Assembly (NCBI GenBank): GCA_031262005.1
Contig: JAISIO010000079.1
Coordinates: 1 to 13,694, forward strand
Direction: 5' to 3'
DNA length: 13,694 bases
Source: Bacteroidales bacterium
GTDB lineage: Bacteria; Bacteroidota; Bacteroidia; Bacteroidales; UBA1715
The first letter of the stretch is position 1. Every line of letters begins with the position of its first letter. The position numbers and the translations under genes were made by a program. A model generated the notes under the pieces. It saw only the letters and a program-made list of their open reading frames with translations, made no database searches and was not told where the DNA came from. This document shows positions 7,002 to 13,538 of this stretch, piece by piece.

Positions 7002-8333
7002 TTAGAAGTTTACATTACCAATAGCATACAAAGGCACAACAGTAATTGCACCATATTCCGTAAAATTTTCGAGTGAAGTGCGTATACCCATTTTTGATTT
7101 TTTTTCTTTCATAAATAAGTGCATACTTTGCATTTTTCCACTTTTACCCGATTTTACTTCGATAGGCACAATATCCATATTTTTCTGAACAACAAAATCA
7201 ATTTCCGCACGTGCATTTTTTTCTTCACGTTGCCAATAGTACAAGTGTGTTTGTTCATAAAACGAACTTGATTTTAGTAATTCCAAGCCAACAAACATTT
7301 CGGCTATTCCACCTTTGTTTATTGCATCGAAATCGTTGCTGAGCAAAACATCGGAAAGTTGCAAGCCAAGCAATCGTTGAAAAATACCGGTATCTATCAA
7401 CATTAATTTGCGAAATTTCGGATTGATTTCGGCTCCAAGCGGTATGCCATTTGCCGAAGTGTGCGTAACCGGAATTACCAAACCCGCCATTAGTAACAAC
7501 TCAACGGCTTGTTTCATTTGATATATTGAATATTCGGCATTGTTGTTTGAATATTTGAATTTGCCGCCCATTTGTTTTATCACACTGTCGAAAGCGGCAG
7601 CAATTTGCAATGCAGGTGTTCGTGCTTTATACTTAGCAAAATCGGTTTTCAAGGTTTCGGTCAATTCCGACAATGTGTGCTGACACGCAAGCAAATTCTT
7701 CTTTTTAACGTATGTTGCCACTACTTCGGGCATACCGCCAATAAGCATAAATAATTTCAGCAAATACACTGTTTTTTCGTGCAAAACAGAGTCAAGCGGA
7801 TTTTGAGAATTAGCCTTTTGTATAGCCTCTAACAAAAACATATTGCCATTGGCTTCCAAAAATTCGGCAAACGAAAATGGATACATAAACATTGAACGAA
7901 TTCTGCCAACACCAAAAGAGGGAATTTCTTCCAAAGCAAATTCTAATAAGGAGCCAGCGGCAATAACGTGTAAACGGGGCATTTTTTCGTAAAAAAAACG
8001 CAATGAAGAAATTGCCGGAATACACGATTGTATTTCATCGAAAAACAGGAGCGTTTTTCCTTCTATAATCGGGATTTCATAGATAGCCGATAATTTTTCG
8101 CACAACAATTGTGGTGTGAGGTCTGAGTTTTCAAACGCATCTCGTGCGGTTTTCGCTTCCTCAAAATTTATTTCAAGAAAATAATCAAAGTGTTTTGCCA
8201 AATTCCGTACCGCAGCCGATTTCCCAATTTGCCTCGCTCCTCGCAATATAATGGGTTTATGCGAATCTTCGTTTTTCCATTTTACTAATTCCCTATCTAT
8301 AAGTCTATTAAAATATGTTATTTCATTTTTCAT
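7002..8333 (-). CDS. AAA+ ATPase with C-terminal DUF4143 / PD-(D/E)XK-like domain
   Basis: 443 residues from the ATG at 8333; an upstream TTG at 8339 is possible but unnecessary. Residues 28-39 hold the Walker A motif in LRGARQIGKS (K38, S39). LLFFDE (95-100) is Walker B, and AAGSLLEF (125-132) is the sensor-1 region followed by the usual ...GRIRSMFMYPFSFAEFLE. The C-terminal part has EIDFVVQ...PIEVKSGKSG, the E/D-(D/E)XK-type residues found in DUF4143 proteins. These ATPases are widespread in Bacteroidota and archaea as single genes, and their substrate is not established. Here the gene stands alone between the two copies of a 185-bp repeat and has its own promoter (8370-8401). It is intact, with no frameshift. 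Its accessory distribution and repeat-flanked position suggest it can be gained or lost; that is inference. Confidence 0.9.
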   Translation of the reverse strand: MKNEITYFNRLIDRELVKWKNEDSHKPIILRGARQIGKSAAVRNLAKHFDYFLEINFEEAKTARDAFENSDLTPQLLCEKLSAIYEIPIIEGKTLLFFDEIQSCIPAISSLRFFYEKMPRLHVIAAGSLLEFALEEIPSFGVGRIRSMFMYPFSFAEFLEANGNMFLLEAIQKANSQNPLDSVLHEKTVYLLKLFMLIGGMPEVVATYVKKKNLLACQHTLSELTETLKTDFAKYKARTPALQIAAAFDSVIKQMGGKFKYSNNNAEYSIYQMKQAVELLLMAGLVIPVTHTSANGIPLGAEINPKFRKLMLIDTGIFQRLLGLQLSDVLLSNDFDAINKGGIAEMFVGLELLKSSSFYEQTHLYYWQREEKNARAEIDFVVQKNMDIVPIEVKSGKSGKMQSMHLFMKEKKSKMGIRTSLENFTEYGAITVVPLYAIGNVNF

Positions 8334-8369
8334 AACCAAAAATACACTATTTATTTAATAAATCATTAT

Positions 8370-8401
8370 CAAAAATAGTTATTTTATTTTATTTTCCCAA
8401 A
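8370..8401 (-). promoter_or_regulatory. Promoter of the AAA+/DUF4143 ATPase gene
   Basis: On the minus strand, TTTG (8401-8398), a 20-bp A-rich spacer and TATTTTTG (8377-8370) match the Bacteroidota -33/-7 consensus at the expected spacing. Transcription would begin near 8363, giving a leader of about 30 nt before the ATG at 8333. A second TATTTTTG (8344-8337) is too close to the ATG to serve as the promoter. Confidence 0.7.
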
Positions 8402-8589
8402 TCAAAATGTGCAATTGTATAGCATTTTCGATTTTTACAAATTTTATTAATTTCCGCTACAAGCAATGTAATCGTTAATACAAAAATCCAAACAGCCACA
8501 GTGGAATTTTATTACCAAATCCAATTTCTATATCGTCGGCAACGACATCGCTGGAAGTCCTGTTGCTTAGGGTTAGTCCGTTGTCTAAG

Positions 8590-8608
8590 CCCCCCCCTTC
8601 GGGGGGGG
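8590..8608. repeat. C8-TTC-G8 hairpin
   Basis: Eight C, then TTC, then eight G. As RNA this forms a very stable stem closed by a C(UUCG)G tetraloop. It lies immediately before repeat block B. The homopolymer runs are prone to slippage and to sequencing error, so the exact counts should be treated with care. Confidence 0.85.
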
Positions 8609-8609
8609 A

Positions 8610-8789
8610 TGCGCTTTACTTGAAACAGAGAGAGACGCAGCACGCCACGTCTCTACGGTAATAGCCCGATAGGGCTAAATATGAATAACCGTATGCAAGT
8701 GTAACGCAGCTTACGGACAGAATACCAACTCCACACCTCAACCCCGAAGGGGGTTGAACTGTATTAAATGCTCTTTGCTTCGGCTCTGT
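8610..8789. repeat. Long direct repeat, copy B (about 180 bp)
   Basis: Second copy of the block at 6729-6917, same orientation, and nearly identical from the TAGCCCGATAGGGCTAAATA segment to TTGAACTGTATT. It has the AGACG palindrome at 8632-8653 without the short insertion seen in copy A. It lies between the ATPase promoter and HTH copy 2. Confidence 0.9.
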
Positions 8790-8791
8790 TG

Positions 8792-8813
8792 GAGACGCGG
8801 CACGCCACGTCTC
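8792..8813. repeat. Free-standing AGACG palindromic repeat
   Basis: GAGACG...CGTCTC, 22 bp, with 10 of 11 pairs matching, followed by TACGGTA. Copy B contains the same palindrome followed by the same TACGGTA (8632-8660), so this is an extra unit just past the end of block B. It is a member of the short palindromic family also seen at 6752-6772 and 13437-13464. Confidence 0.85.
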
Positions 8814-8850
8814 TACGGTAAAATCCCATGCAATTACCCCCAAAAGAACG

Positions 8851-8883
8851 ACAAAAGTGTTGCAAGTTGCACAACACTTTTGT
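8851..8883. repeat. Inverted repeat with 12-bp perfect arms
   Basis: ACAAAAGTGTTG and its exact complement are separated by 9 bp; a GT wobble and a C-G pair would lengthen the stem to 14. It lies 187 bp before the ATG of HTH copy 2. No continuous T-run follows on either strand, so an operator or RNA hairpin is as likely as a terminator. Confidence 0.8.
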
Positions 8884-9018
8884 TGCTGATTATGTGTCAT
8901 TTATGTAGCGAAATTCGCACTCTATAATTGCAATTTTCCCCGTACTATTTTCTTTCCTTTGTACGAACTCTTTACCAACACACGGAAGTAAAGATAACCG
9001 CATACTATTATAATCATA

Positions 9019-9051
9019 GGTACTTCTAACAATCACTTGCTTGTAAGTACC
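9019..9051 (+). promoter_or_regulatory. Possible operator before HTH copy 2
   Basis: GGTACTT and AAGTACC form perfect 7-bp arms 19 bp apart, ending 18 bp before the ATG at 9070. Position next to a DNA-binding protein gene suggests autoregulation, but no equivalent repeat is seen before HTH copy 1. Confidence 0.35.
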
Positions 9052-9069
9052 ATTAACACACGCTTTTTT

Positions 9070-9303
9070 ATGAAAAAACACGAGGTGCACATAGGACAAC
9101 TTATTAAACAACGCTTACTTGAAGAGGAACGTTCAATGGCATGGCTTGCCGAAAAAGTGTATTGCGACAAGAACAATTTTTATAAAAAACTCCATTCCGA
9201 CAATATCGATATAGACCTCCTTCTGCGCATTTCACGCACGCTACACAAAGATTTTTTCAGCTACTACTCCGAGATTTTATACAAAGAAAAAATGGGGGGG
9301 TAA
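9070..9303 (+). CDS. Small helix-turn-helix protein, XRE-like (copy 2)
   Basis: 77 residues, paralogous to the protein at 6419-6646: VHIGQLIKQRLLEEERSMAW, then LAEKVYCDKNNFYKKLHS as the putative HTH and ISRTLHKDFFSYYSE near the end. The in-frame ATG at 9037 would add 11 residues, but 9070 matches the paralogue's start and follows the shared ACACGCTTT bases. The gene ends in a run of seven G (9294-9300) just before TAA, so slippage there would change only the last residues. A possible operator and a longer inverted repeat lie upstream. Probably a DNA-binding regulator; target unknown. Confidence 0.8.
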   Translation: MKKHEVHIGQLIKQRLLEEERSMAWLAEKVYCDKNNFYKKLHSDNIDIDLLLRISRTLHKDFFSYYSEILYKEKMGG

Positions 9304-9355
9304 AATATACCCCAAAGTGAGGTAAAGCGTATAACACAATACGGTAAACTCTGCA

Positions 9356-9363
9356 TATCTTTG
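9356..9363 (+). promoter_or_regulatory. Possible -7 element of the interrupted secreted-protein gene
   Basis: TATCTTTG fits TAnnTTTG, but there is no TTG at the -33 position. It would give a leader of about 110 nt that includes the hairpin at 9409-9430. Confidence 0.3.
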
Positions 9364-9408
9364 AGACACAGGTGTGTAGATAATTTGTTTTTCTTTGTAT
9401 TTGCTTAT

Positions 9409-9430
9409 GCTTACGAGCTTTTGCGTAAGC
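9409..9430 (+). repeat. Hairpin in the leader of the interrupted gene
   Basis: GCTTACG and CGTAAGC form perfect 7-bp arms around an 8-nt loop, 52 bp before the GTG at 9482. No T-run follows. Confidence 0.5.
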
Positions 9431-9481
9431 TATAGTAAATTACAAAAGGTTGCGCCCGACACGAATTAAGGGTATAGTGTT

Positions 9482-9574
9482 GTGAAAAAATTTACCTTGA
9501 TTGTATTATCGTTAATCGCTTTTAGCGTTGCGCAAGCGCAAGATGTTATTAGAAGCTGTTTTGAATTTATTTAA
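9482..9574 (+). pseudogene. 5' fragment of a secreted-protein gene, cut by the IS5-family element
   Basis: From a GTG at 9482 the frame encodes VKKFTLIVLSLIAFSVAQAQ followed by DVI, a typical signal peptide (KK, a hydrophobic core, AQAQ cleavage). An in-frame stop at 9467 excludes a longer start. The insertion sequence begins at 9552, and the frame then reads through the IS end to a stop at 9572-9574. The original protein cannot be identified from 23 residues. Joining the two IS flanks at the TA target gives a stop only five codons later, so the rest of the gene is not simply on the other side. Confidence 0.6.
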
Positions 9575-10463
9575 AAATTTTTCTAAGCATTATCTGGCAG
9601 AATGTTATTTGCAGCATAGCCTCAGCAGATTCGGTTTTGTATTCATAATCAGTAGTCATTCTCCTATAATTCTCAATCCAAGAGAAGGTTCTCTCTACAA
9701 TCCATCGAAGTGGAAGTACTTGAAACTTTTTTGATGATTCATCAGGACGGAGTACTACGGTAAGTTCCCATCCCAAGTTCTTTACAAAGTCAGCTAATTT
9801 TCCTCTGTATCCACCATCAGCAATAATCTTTTTTAGTCGTGGATATAGATACCGCAGCTGTTCTATTGGTTTCTCTGCTCCGATGCTATCATAAATATTT
9901 GCAGCATGTACTGTTACAGCCATTGGCAATCCAAGCGTATCCACAACAATATGTTGCTTTCTGCCTTTGACTTTCTTGTTTCCATCAATTCCATATTCAC
10001 TGCTGTCTATATGATGAGATGTGCGTACGCTTCTGGAATCTATCAACCCAACACTTGGACTGGTGGCTTTGCCACAGTCTTTTCGCACTACATCTCGCAG
10101 ATGGTGCATAAGTTCTTCAAAAAGCCCTTCCAACTTCCATTTGCGAAAATAGAAGTACACTGTTTGCCAAGGTGCAAATTCCTTGGGTAGCATTCGCCAC
10201 TGGCATCCAGTCTTTGTTATATACAGCAAAGCGTTTATCATCTCTCGCAACGAATGTTTTCGTTTTCTTTCTTTGGTTTCGACTATATTTTTTATAACTT
10301 GCCACTGTTTATCAGTGAGGTTGGTTGGATAATTACTCATAACTCATGTTTTAGATTTCATAAAGTTACGAAATAAAATCCAATTAACCAACTGATATTC
10401 AATGTGTTATAATTTATTTTTGAAATTCAAAACAGTTTCTTTAAATAAATTCAAAACAGCTTC
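9552..10463 (-). mobile_element. IS5-family insertion sequence, complete, 912 bp
   Basis: The ends are perfect inverted repeats of 24 bp beginning GAAGCTGTTTTGAATTTATT. Both sides are bounded by TA (9550-9551 and 10464-10465), consistent with the 2-bp TA duplication of the IS427-like group of IS5. It carries one transposase gene, in a single frame, on the minus strand. At the right end the sequence AAATTCAAAACAG occurs twice (about 10424 and 10448), perhaps as a second transposase-binding site. The element looks recent: ends and gene are intact. Confidence 0.93.
9567..10340 (-). CDS. IS5-family transposase (IS427-like group)
   Basis: 257 residues, DDE-type transposase that cuts and joins the ends of its own element. 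The N-terminal part (about 5-75) matches the DUF4096 domain of this group: LTDKQWQVIKNIV, then LREMINALLYITKTGCQWRMLP and WQTVYFYFRKW. The catalytic triad is visible: D101 in LIDSRSV, D175 in IIADGGYRG and E216 in RWIVERTFSW. Length is usual for single-frame members, and no programmed frameshift is needed. The ATG at 10340 begins MSNYPTNLTDKQW, a normal start for the group. Expression is probably low and from within the IS; its last codons lie only about 15 bp from the IS end. Confidence 0.96.
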   Translation of the reverse strand: MSNYPTNLTDKQWQVIKNIVETKERKRKHSLREMINALLYITKTGCQWRMLPKEFAPWQTVYFYFRKWKLEGLFEELMHHLRDVVRKDCGKATSPSVGLIDSRSVRTSHHIDSSEYGIDGNKKVKGRKQHIVVDTLGLPMAVTVHAANIYDSIGAEKPIEQLRYLYPRLKKIIADGGYRGKLADFVKNLGWELTVVLRPDESSKKFQVLPLRWIVERTFSWIENYRRMTTDYEYKTESAEAMLQITFCQIMLRKIFK

Positions 10464-10597
10464 TAAGTTTGATTATCGTTAAATTGTGTTTTTTCTTCCA
10501 ATGCATCAAAAGAATCATCTGTTGGGGTTGCAAATCTGTCTCCCGAATTTTTTGATTCTTCAATCAATTGCATTATTGAAAATTGAACTTCTGCCAT
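10463..10597 (-). CDS. Small ORF of 44 residues downstream of the type III res gene
   Basis: An ATG at 10597, 20 bp after the res stop codon and on the same strand, opens a 44-codon frame: MAEVQFSIMQLIEESKNSGD... ending DNQT. It is acidic and hydrophilic with no motif I recognise. The stop codon TAG straddles the IS end, because its last base is the first base of the element. In the reconstructed empty site the frame would also stop, at TAA, so the IS has not lengthened or cut it unless DNA was lost there. It could be a small last gene of the restriction operon or the start of a gene truncated by deletion next to the IS. Confidence 0.4.
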   Translation of the reverse strand: MAEVQFSIMQLIEESKNSGDRFATPTDDSFDALEEKTQFNDNQT

Positions 10598-10617
10598 ACT
10601 ACTACTAAATTTTATTT

Positions 10618-13536
10618 TTATCCCTCCGATAATTTCCTCAAATCCCGTACAAACTGTGAGACTTCACTTTCCATACGCCATTCAATATTACCGCCCATTG
10701 CGGCGAATGCTTTTTCTTGGGCTTCAATTGCGATTTGGTCGGATAATCGCAGGTTGTCACTTTTGGTTTCTACCACAAAATGCAATGAAATATCTTCGGT
10801 GTTTGGCTTTTTTATCGCATAGACAAAATCGGGGCTGGTAGTGCCGCCGGTGTATGTCGGCAGTTTGATAGATTTTTTCGGCAGTTTGCCGTAAACCACC
10901 ACTTGCTCGGGCGGCGTTACTTTTAAAACTTCGTGTTCTATTTCGCTATCGTAGGCAAGCGGCAAATCATAGAGATTTTTATCATTATCTTTCACATCAT
11001 TTGCATCGTTTGATCCGACCAATCCACGCTCCAACTCGGCAACAAAACTACCGTTTTTCATTATCGAAGTTTCGGCGGAATAATCCAATGAATCGTATGT
11101 GTATTTTGCGGAAAATGTTGTTTGAAATGCTTTTTCAAAAGCATTCGCAAAACGATTCAAGGACTGTTCGTTGATAAATGCGTTTATTTCGTCTTTTTCA
11201 TACCTATTTGCAATTGCCGTTTCCGACAGTTTTGCCCAAATCTTTTTGTGTAAAAGTTGTATTGGAATGAATGTGCGTTTGTGCAGTTTTTTGATAAAAT
11301 CGCTGTATGGCATTAATCCGAAGCGACTTACATAAACAGCCCTGCTTTCTTCGACCAAATTCACACGATTACCGTCTTCGTCTGCTTGCGTGCCGTAAGT
11401 TACAATGTTTGAACCCTGTAAATCGAAAATATTTTGAGCCAACACATCATCTATCAATTTCTCGAAATCTTCCGGCTTCAATCGCTCCAAACATAGCATA
11501 TATCGCTTGGAAACCTGCTGCCAAAATCCCGCAATTTTTCGCCAGTTATCTTGCCGCAATTTGATAGGCGAGCGTTTGATTTGCATATTCGGCGCAGTTA
11601 CTTTATTGCGTTGAAGTTGAGTTTGCAGCAATTCCGGATAATCGGCAAGCAATTTGTCATAACCGCCCTCTTTGAAATCGTTGTTTCGCTTAATAATGCC
11701 TTTATCATCCAGCATTTCCAACAACTCTTCTTCCGATATTTTGCGATAATCGGTAATGATTTTTATCATTTCGGCAGTGAGTTTTTCTTTGTTCAAAACC
11801 ACTTTGGCATCGCTGTTTATCTCACCGACAAGCTTTTGTGCAAAATCTTTTTCGTCCCAGCCGATAATGTAATTCAGGCGAAACTCTTCGTTGCTCAAAC
11901 GATTTCCGCGTTCGTCCACCGGCAAACGAAGCCCACGCCCAACTTCCTGAATTTTGGAAATCTCGCTGCCGCTCGTGCGCAATTTGCAAATAGTAAACAC
12001 ATTGGGATTATCCCAACCCTCGCGCAAAGTCCATTTCGAGAACAAAAACCGCCTCGTGTTCCAATTACTCGCTTCGTCTTTGAACGACAACATTTTTTCT
12101 TTGTTGCTCAAAATATCGTCTATTTCCGCTTGAATTGCCGCATCGCCTTTGCCTTTGTCTTCGGCAAAATAACCCGCATGAACCGTTTGGCTTTCGCCCT
12201 TCAAGTTATGCTTTGTTGCCTGCAAAAACGACAAATAATCTTTCTCTTCGGGCATCGTTGCGTTTGTGTATTTTGTGATTAAACTATCCAACTTTGAGTT
12301 CAGTAATTTCTCAAATGTTTGTTTGAGCCAACCGTTTTCGTCCCGATAACTTTTGATTGAATCAATAAAAAACAGCGATACGGTTTTGATTTTCGGCGCA
12401 TTACTCACTCTGAAAAAGTTTTTCTCTTCTTTGTCAAAATGCGCTTCGATTGCTTGCGACAAAAGAATTTCCTGATATGAATTAGAGAACACTCCGGCAA
12501 GCAAATCCATGCCGGTTTCAAGTTCCAAATCGTTGCTCAGTTTTTTGTCTGTGCCGCCTTCGTAAGTTACATTGCCTTCAAAATCGGACGGTAGCATTTC
12601 GCCTGCGTTGATTTCAAATTCCTGATTCCCTTTTTTCAAAATCAATTTTTTGGCAGTTACCGCACTCACTTTGTATTTTTTCTCTGCGCTTGTTTCGCTC
12701 AAATCGGCAAAACTTATATCCACCGCTTTTACCAAGCCCTGATTGAAACTTTCCACCGCACCCAAATCAAAAATCGGCAGTCCGCGATAATAATCGGGCA
12801 CACCTTTGTTTGCGCCGCTTTCTGTTTTGGGAAAAGTTGCGCCGAAACGCAGTATCATTTGCGGTTTTAGTTTTTCGATAATGTTTTGATAGGATTTTCC
12901 GCTTCGTTTCAGGCGGTGCGGCTCGTCGATAATCACAATCGGGCGTGTTTGTGCGATAGCATCGGCAGGGCAAGGGCATGAACCGAAAAGCGTTTGATCG
13001 TAATCCGATTTGAATAATGCCGTGCTTGCCTTGTCCAAATGTCCTTTGTCGCTGATTAGCAGGCATTGAATGGTGTTTTTTTCGTTGCGTGTCGCCTCGC
13101 AAAAGGCGGAAATATGGCTTGGTATGGTTTTTCTGCCTTTTTTGCCGTCAAAATCACCGGCATTGAGCACTTGCAACTCCAATTTTGTGTTTTGAAAAAA
13201 TTTGGCAAAATGTTGGCGGGCGTAATCGGCGATAATAAAATTTTTCGTTCCCTCTTTGATTGCCAAACTCGGCACCACAATGATAAATTTGAACAGTCCT
13301 AAGCGTTGGTGCAGTTCATACATCAAGCGTGTATAAACATAAGTTTTGCCCGTGCCTGTTTCCATTTTGCAGTCGATAAATTGATTTTCCATTCCGGCAT
13401 TTTGCAACACGGGATTGGCATAAATATCGGTGTGTTGTAGAGACGGTGCATGCACCGTCTCTACGGCAGGAAATGCCTCCAAAACGGCATTTATCGCATT
13501 CTCTTGGTGTTCAAGTTGTTCCAAATGAATTTTCAT
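10618..13536 (-). CDS. res: Type III restriction-modification system, restriction (Res) subunit
   Basis: 972 residues from the ATG at 13536, close to EcoP15I-type Res size. A TTG two codons earlier (13542) would overlap the upstream stop; the ATG two bases after that stop fits better. Res is the ATP-driven translocase and nuclease that works with the Mod subunit. Visible motifs: a Q-like HQENAINAV near 10-18; Walker A METGTGKT (58-65); DEPH box at 204-207 in VIIDEPH; LRFGATFPK (229-237); REGWDNPN (505-512); and QEVGRGLRLPV (530-540). The C-terminal nuclease has SPDF (D903) and VVETKS (E923, K925), the PD-(D/E)XK signature. All key residues are intact, so the enzyme should be active. An in-frame palindromic repeat encodes residues about 25-34. 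It is coupled to the gene upstream. Confidence 0.96.
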   Translation of the reverse strand: MKIHLEQLEHQENAINAVLEAFPAVETVHAPSLQHTDIYANPVLQNAGMENQFIDCKMETGTGKTYVYTRLMYELHQRLGLFKFIIVVPSLAIKEGTKNFIIADYARQHFAKFFQNTKLELQVLNAGDFDGKKGRKTIPSHISAFCEATRNEKNTIQCLLISDKGHLDKASTALFKSDYDQTLFGSCPCPADAIAQTRPIVIIDEPHRLKRSGKSYQNIIEKLKPQMILRFGATFPKTESGANKGVPDYYRGLPIFDLGAVESFNQGLVKAVDISFADLSETSAEKKYKVSAVTAKKLILKKGNQEFEINAGEMLPSDFEGNVTYEGGTDKKLSNDLELETGMDLLAGVFSNSYQEILLSQAIEAHFDKEEKNFFRVSNAPKIKTVSLFFIDSIKSYRDENGWLKQTFEKLLNSKLDSLITKYTNATMPEEKDYLSFLQATKHNLKGESQTVHAGYFAEDKGKGDAAIQAEIDDILSNKEKMLSFKDEASNWNTRRFLFSKWTLREGWDNPNVFTICKLRTSGSEISKIQEVGRGLRLPVDERGNRLSNEEFRLNYIIGWDEKDFAQKLVGEINSDAKVVLNKEKLTAEMIKIITDYRKISEEELLEMLDDKGIIKRNNDFKEGGYDKLLADYPELLQTQLQRNKVTAPNMQIKRSPIKLRQDNWRKIAGFWQQVSKRYMLCLERLKPEDFEKLIDDVLAQNIFDLQGSNIVTYGTQADEDGNRVNLVEESRAVYVSRFGLMPYSDFIKKLHKRTFIPIQLLHKKIWAKLSETAIANRYEKDEINAFINEQSLNRFANAFEKAFQTTFSAKYTYDSLDYSAETSIMKNGSFVAELERGLVGSNDANDVKDNDKNLYDLPLAYDSEIEHEVLKVTPPEQVVVYGKLPKKSIKLPTYTGGTTSPDFVYAIKKPNTEDISLHFVVETKSDNLRLSDQIAIEAQEKAFAAMGGNIEWRMESEVSQFVRDLRKLSEG
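13437..13464. repeat. Perfect 28-bp palindrome inside res, member of the AGACG repeat family
   Basis: GTAGAGACGGTGCA is followed directly by its exact complement; the flank continues GGCA. The core AGACG...CGTCTCTACGG is shared with the intergenic copies at 8632-8653 and 8792-8813. It encodes about ten residues (VETVHAPSLQ) between the Q-like helix and Walker A without breaking the frame. Confidence 0.85.
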
Positions 13537-13538
13537 AA

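Larger units (their letters stand above)
8402..9018. other. Gene-free, repeat-bearing stretch upstream of HTH copy 2
   Basis: No convincing gene. From left to right it holds an AT-rich part (8402-8520), a C8-TTC-G8 hairpin, repeat block B, a separate AGACG palindrome, a 12-bp-arm inverted repeat and an AT-rich leader before the HTH gene. The minus-strand open frames here lie in the repeat or overlap the HTH gene and have no family resemblance. Confidence 0.6.

Noticed and set aside
9528..9734. Plus-strand open frame crossing the left IS end
   Set aside because: It is mostly antisense to the transposase gene and is explained by the IS end.
11551..12282. Plus-strand open frame of 243 codons
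   Set aside because: It lies wholly opposite res, which has clear helicase motifs on both sides of it. The translated sequence is Phe/Ile/Gln-rich with no recognisable domain.
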